Part shown: positions 42,101 through 45,100 of the stretch, piece by piece | Layout of the letters: each line of letters starts with the position of its first letter | Position numbering within the stretch: the first letter of the stretch is position 1 | Origin: JABDGR01 sp964561455 | GTDB taxonomy: Bacteria > Verrucomicrobiota > Verrucomicrobiia > Opitutales > JABDGR01 | NCBI GenBank assembly: GCA_964561455.1 | Contig: CAZLPS010000011.1 | Location: forward strand, 1-64,000 | Direction of reading: 5' to 3' | DNA: 64,000 bases | The notes under the pieces: model-generated | Databases searched by the model: none | The model's input: the letters and a program-made list of their open reading frames with translations, nothing else | What the model was told of the DNA's origin: nothing | Translations under genes and position numbers: made by a program

Positions 42101-45100
42101 GTGGTGCTGGCATTGTTCTGTCCCACGGTAAGTGTGATGCCACTTCCCGTGGTGTTGGAGATCGCCAAATTCTGATTGCCGCTCAATCCGCCGAGCGTCG
42201 CGGCCGTGAGGGTGCCAAAGCTGATTACCCCGCCCCCGGTATTATATATTAGTGTGCTGTTTTGCAAAGCCGTGGCGTTGCCCAGGATAATGGTGCCCGA
42301 ATTAATCGTGGTGGTTCCCGTAAAGGTGTTGCTACCCGAAAGGGTGAGGCTGTTCGTGACATTGCCACCACCCGTCAGGTTGGAAGTCGTCATTGCGGTT
42401 ACGAGCCCGGTGCCGTCCCCTACCAGCGCGGTGGATACCAGCACGTTGGTGGTGGCGTTGCCGTTCAAAAGGGTCTGGATACTTCCGGCGGTGGAAGTAA
42501 TGGTCGAGTTGGTACCCCCGGTCAAACTCGTGGCCGCCAAGGCGGGAAGCGACTGGTTGCCGGCGGCACCCAGCGCAGTGACCAGCATATTGGCAGCATT
42601 TAGGGAGAAATTGGCATTGATGAGGCTCACAACCTGGGCGGCCGTGGCGGTGGCACCACCCGTGAGATTCGTGACCGCAAAGGGAGTTACATTGCCCGAG
42701 CCATTGCTACCCGTGGTGTTGGAGGCCGTCAGGAAGGCGTTGGCCGTGGCGTTACCATTGATCAAGGTAATGATGGACGCAGCGGTGGCGTTGCTCACGC
42801 CGCCGACGTTGGCCAAATTAACGGTAATATTGGAGCCAACGATGCTCAAGTTGGAACTGGCCAATCCCGAGGTCGCGTTACTGAACGTAATCGTAAAGTT
42901 GTTGCCGAGTGCGCCGGACGTGGTGTTGGCCGTAAAGGTCAGATTGCCGTTGGCGTTTCCAGTGGTGGCGAGCGTCGCCGTGGCGGGTGCGGCCGCGGGC
43001 GTGACCGTAATCAGGCTGGTGCCCCCAACCAGGCTGGTCGGCGCCAACGGAGCGACCGCCGCGCTTCCCGCGCTGGTGCTGGTATTGGTCGCCACAATCA
43101 CCCCATTGGTGGTCGCATTGGAGTTAAGGAGATTGATAATGCTCGCCGCCGTGGAATTGGGTACACCGCCGCTGGTGGCCAAATTCACCGTGATAAGATT
43201 GTTGCCCGCGGTAAAGGCGCTCGTGCCGGTGCCGGTGCCCAAGGTGGCCGAGGTCGCCCCCAAGGTACCATTGCCAAAACTGCCCGTCACATTCGCCACA
43301 CTCACAACATTCAACACCGCCGGGTTGCTGTTAATGGCGTTGATGACCGCGGTGGGGGTGGCATTGACGACCCCGGTGGGGCTGGTGCCGAGCGTAACGG
43401 TAATGGTGGTGAGGAAATCCACCACTGAGCTGATTGTCGCCGAGGTCGGGATGCTGTTGCCAACGCCAGCAACATATTTAACAGTAATATTGCTGTTGGC
43501 CGCCGAACCGAACAAGCTGCTGTTGGTCGCGTTGGCCGTATACACAATGCCGGTGTTCGTGGCCGCAAAACCTACGGTGCCCGTGGCATTGGTCAGCGCG
43601 ATGTTGGCAGTGGGATTGGTGCCACTCGGCGCGACATACTGGATGGCCAAATTGTTTCCCAACATGCCGCCGACTGGCGTCACCCCGTTGGTCACATTTC
43701 CCGTCCCGTTTGCCGTTAAAGTAATGGCGTTATTATTGCCCACCACACCCGTGCCGAGGCTCGCCGAGGTGTTGCTGTAGGCCAGGGCACCAGAGCCAGT
43801 GGGCGCGGCGTATTGGATTGAAATGCCATTGCTCGCTGCACCGTTGGCCAACGCCGTGTAGATAATATTACCGTCCACTACGGTATTTACCGTGCCTGCG
43901 GCCTTCGTGTTGACCGCACCGCCAACCAGGGAGACTGGGGCGCCCGTCGCCGTGACCACTCCATTATTATTATTGTTGTTGGAAGCCAGCGTCGTGGACA
44001 ACAGCGTATTGGTGGCAAACGTATTTTGCAGGAAAGCGGCCACTTGGGATCCGGTGGAAACCGGGGCAATGTTCAAGCCGCCACCCAGGTTGGTGGCCGC
44101 CAGGGGGGCGACAAAGTTGGAACCGTTGCTGCCCGTGCTATTGGCGGCGGCAACCAGCGCGGCGGCCGTGGCGTTTGCATTAATGAGGGCGATAACAGAT
44201 GCCGCCGTCGCGTTGCTGACTCCGTTGTTATTGGCCAAGTTGACGGTAATGGCATTCCCGGTGATGCTCAGATTGGAAGTGGCGAGGTTGGTGGCGGCGG
44301 TACTGTAGCTGATATTAACATTGTTGGCGGCTGTGCCGACGGCCTTCGCCGTGTAGTTAATTCCGTTGTTGCCCGCAGCCACACCCGTGGCCAGCGTTGC
44401 ATTTGTGCCGGCGCTGGTCGCCAAATTCACGGTGACATTGGTAATATTGTTGGAGGTGCTGACCACCGTGCCCAAGGCCGCGCTGGCCGTGCCCGGATTG
44501 ACGTAAATCACATTGATGCTGTTTCCATTCGTGCCGGCCAGATTGGACGTGTACAACAAATCCGAATTATTACTAAATACCGTGTTGCGGTTCGCGTTGG
44601 TTCCCGTCCCGCTCGTGGCCAGATTTACCGTGATATTCGTGCCGTTGACGGCCAGGGACGCCGGAACGTTGTTGGCCCCATTAAATGTATAAGTGATGTT
44701 TATGCCGTTACCCGGAGCGCCGGAAAAACCGGTCGCGTTGGCTGAAAACGCCAAGTTGTTGTTGGTCCCGATCAAAGTGGTCGTCAGCGCTGCATTAGTG
44801 AGCGAGCCGGCGCCAGTTTGGGTCAAGCTTCCCGAGCCCGAAATTACCGAGGTGATGTTCGTGCTCCCAGCCTGCTGGTAGACGATGGCGCCGTTGTCCA
44901 CGATGGATCCCCCCACCGTGCCGTTCGAGATGCCATTACCGAATTGGATCGTGCCGTTCGCGTTAATGGTCGTGGCGCCGCCGTAAGTCTCGGTTAGCGG
45001 TATCGTCAGCGTATTGTTCGCCACCTGGGTCAACCCGCCCGAACCGGTGATGTTATTGGTGAGAACGAAATTAGTGGGCTGCTGAAATTCAAGCAGCGTT

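Noticed and set aside
13250..44800. Explaining the module arrays as assembly error or simple tandem expansion
   Set aside because: The frame is intact over 46 kb, modules differ clearly in sequence from one another, and the front/back order is nested rather than tandem.
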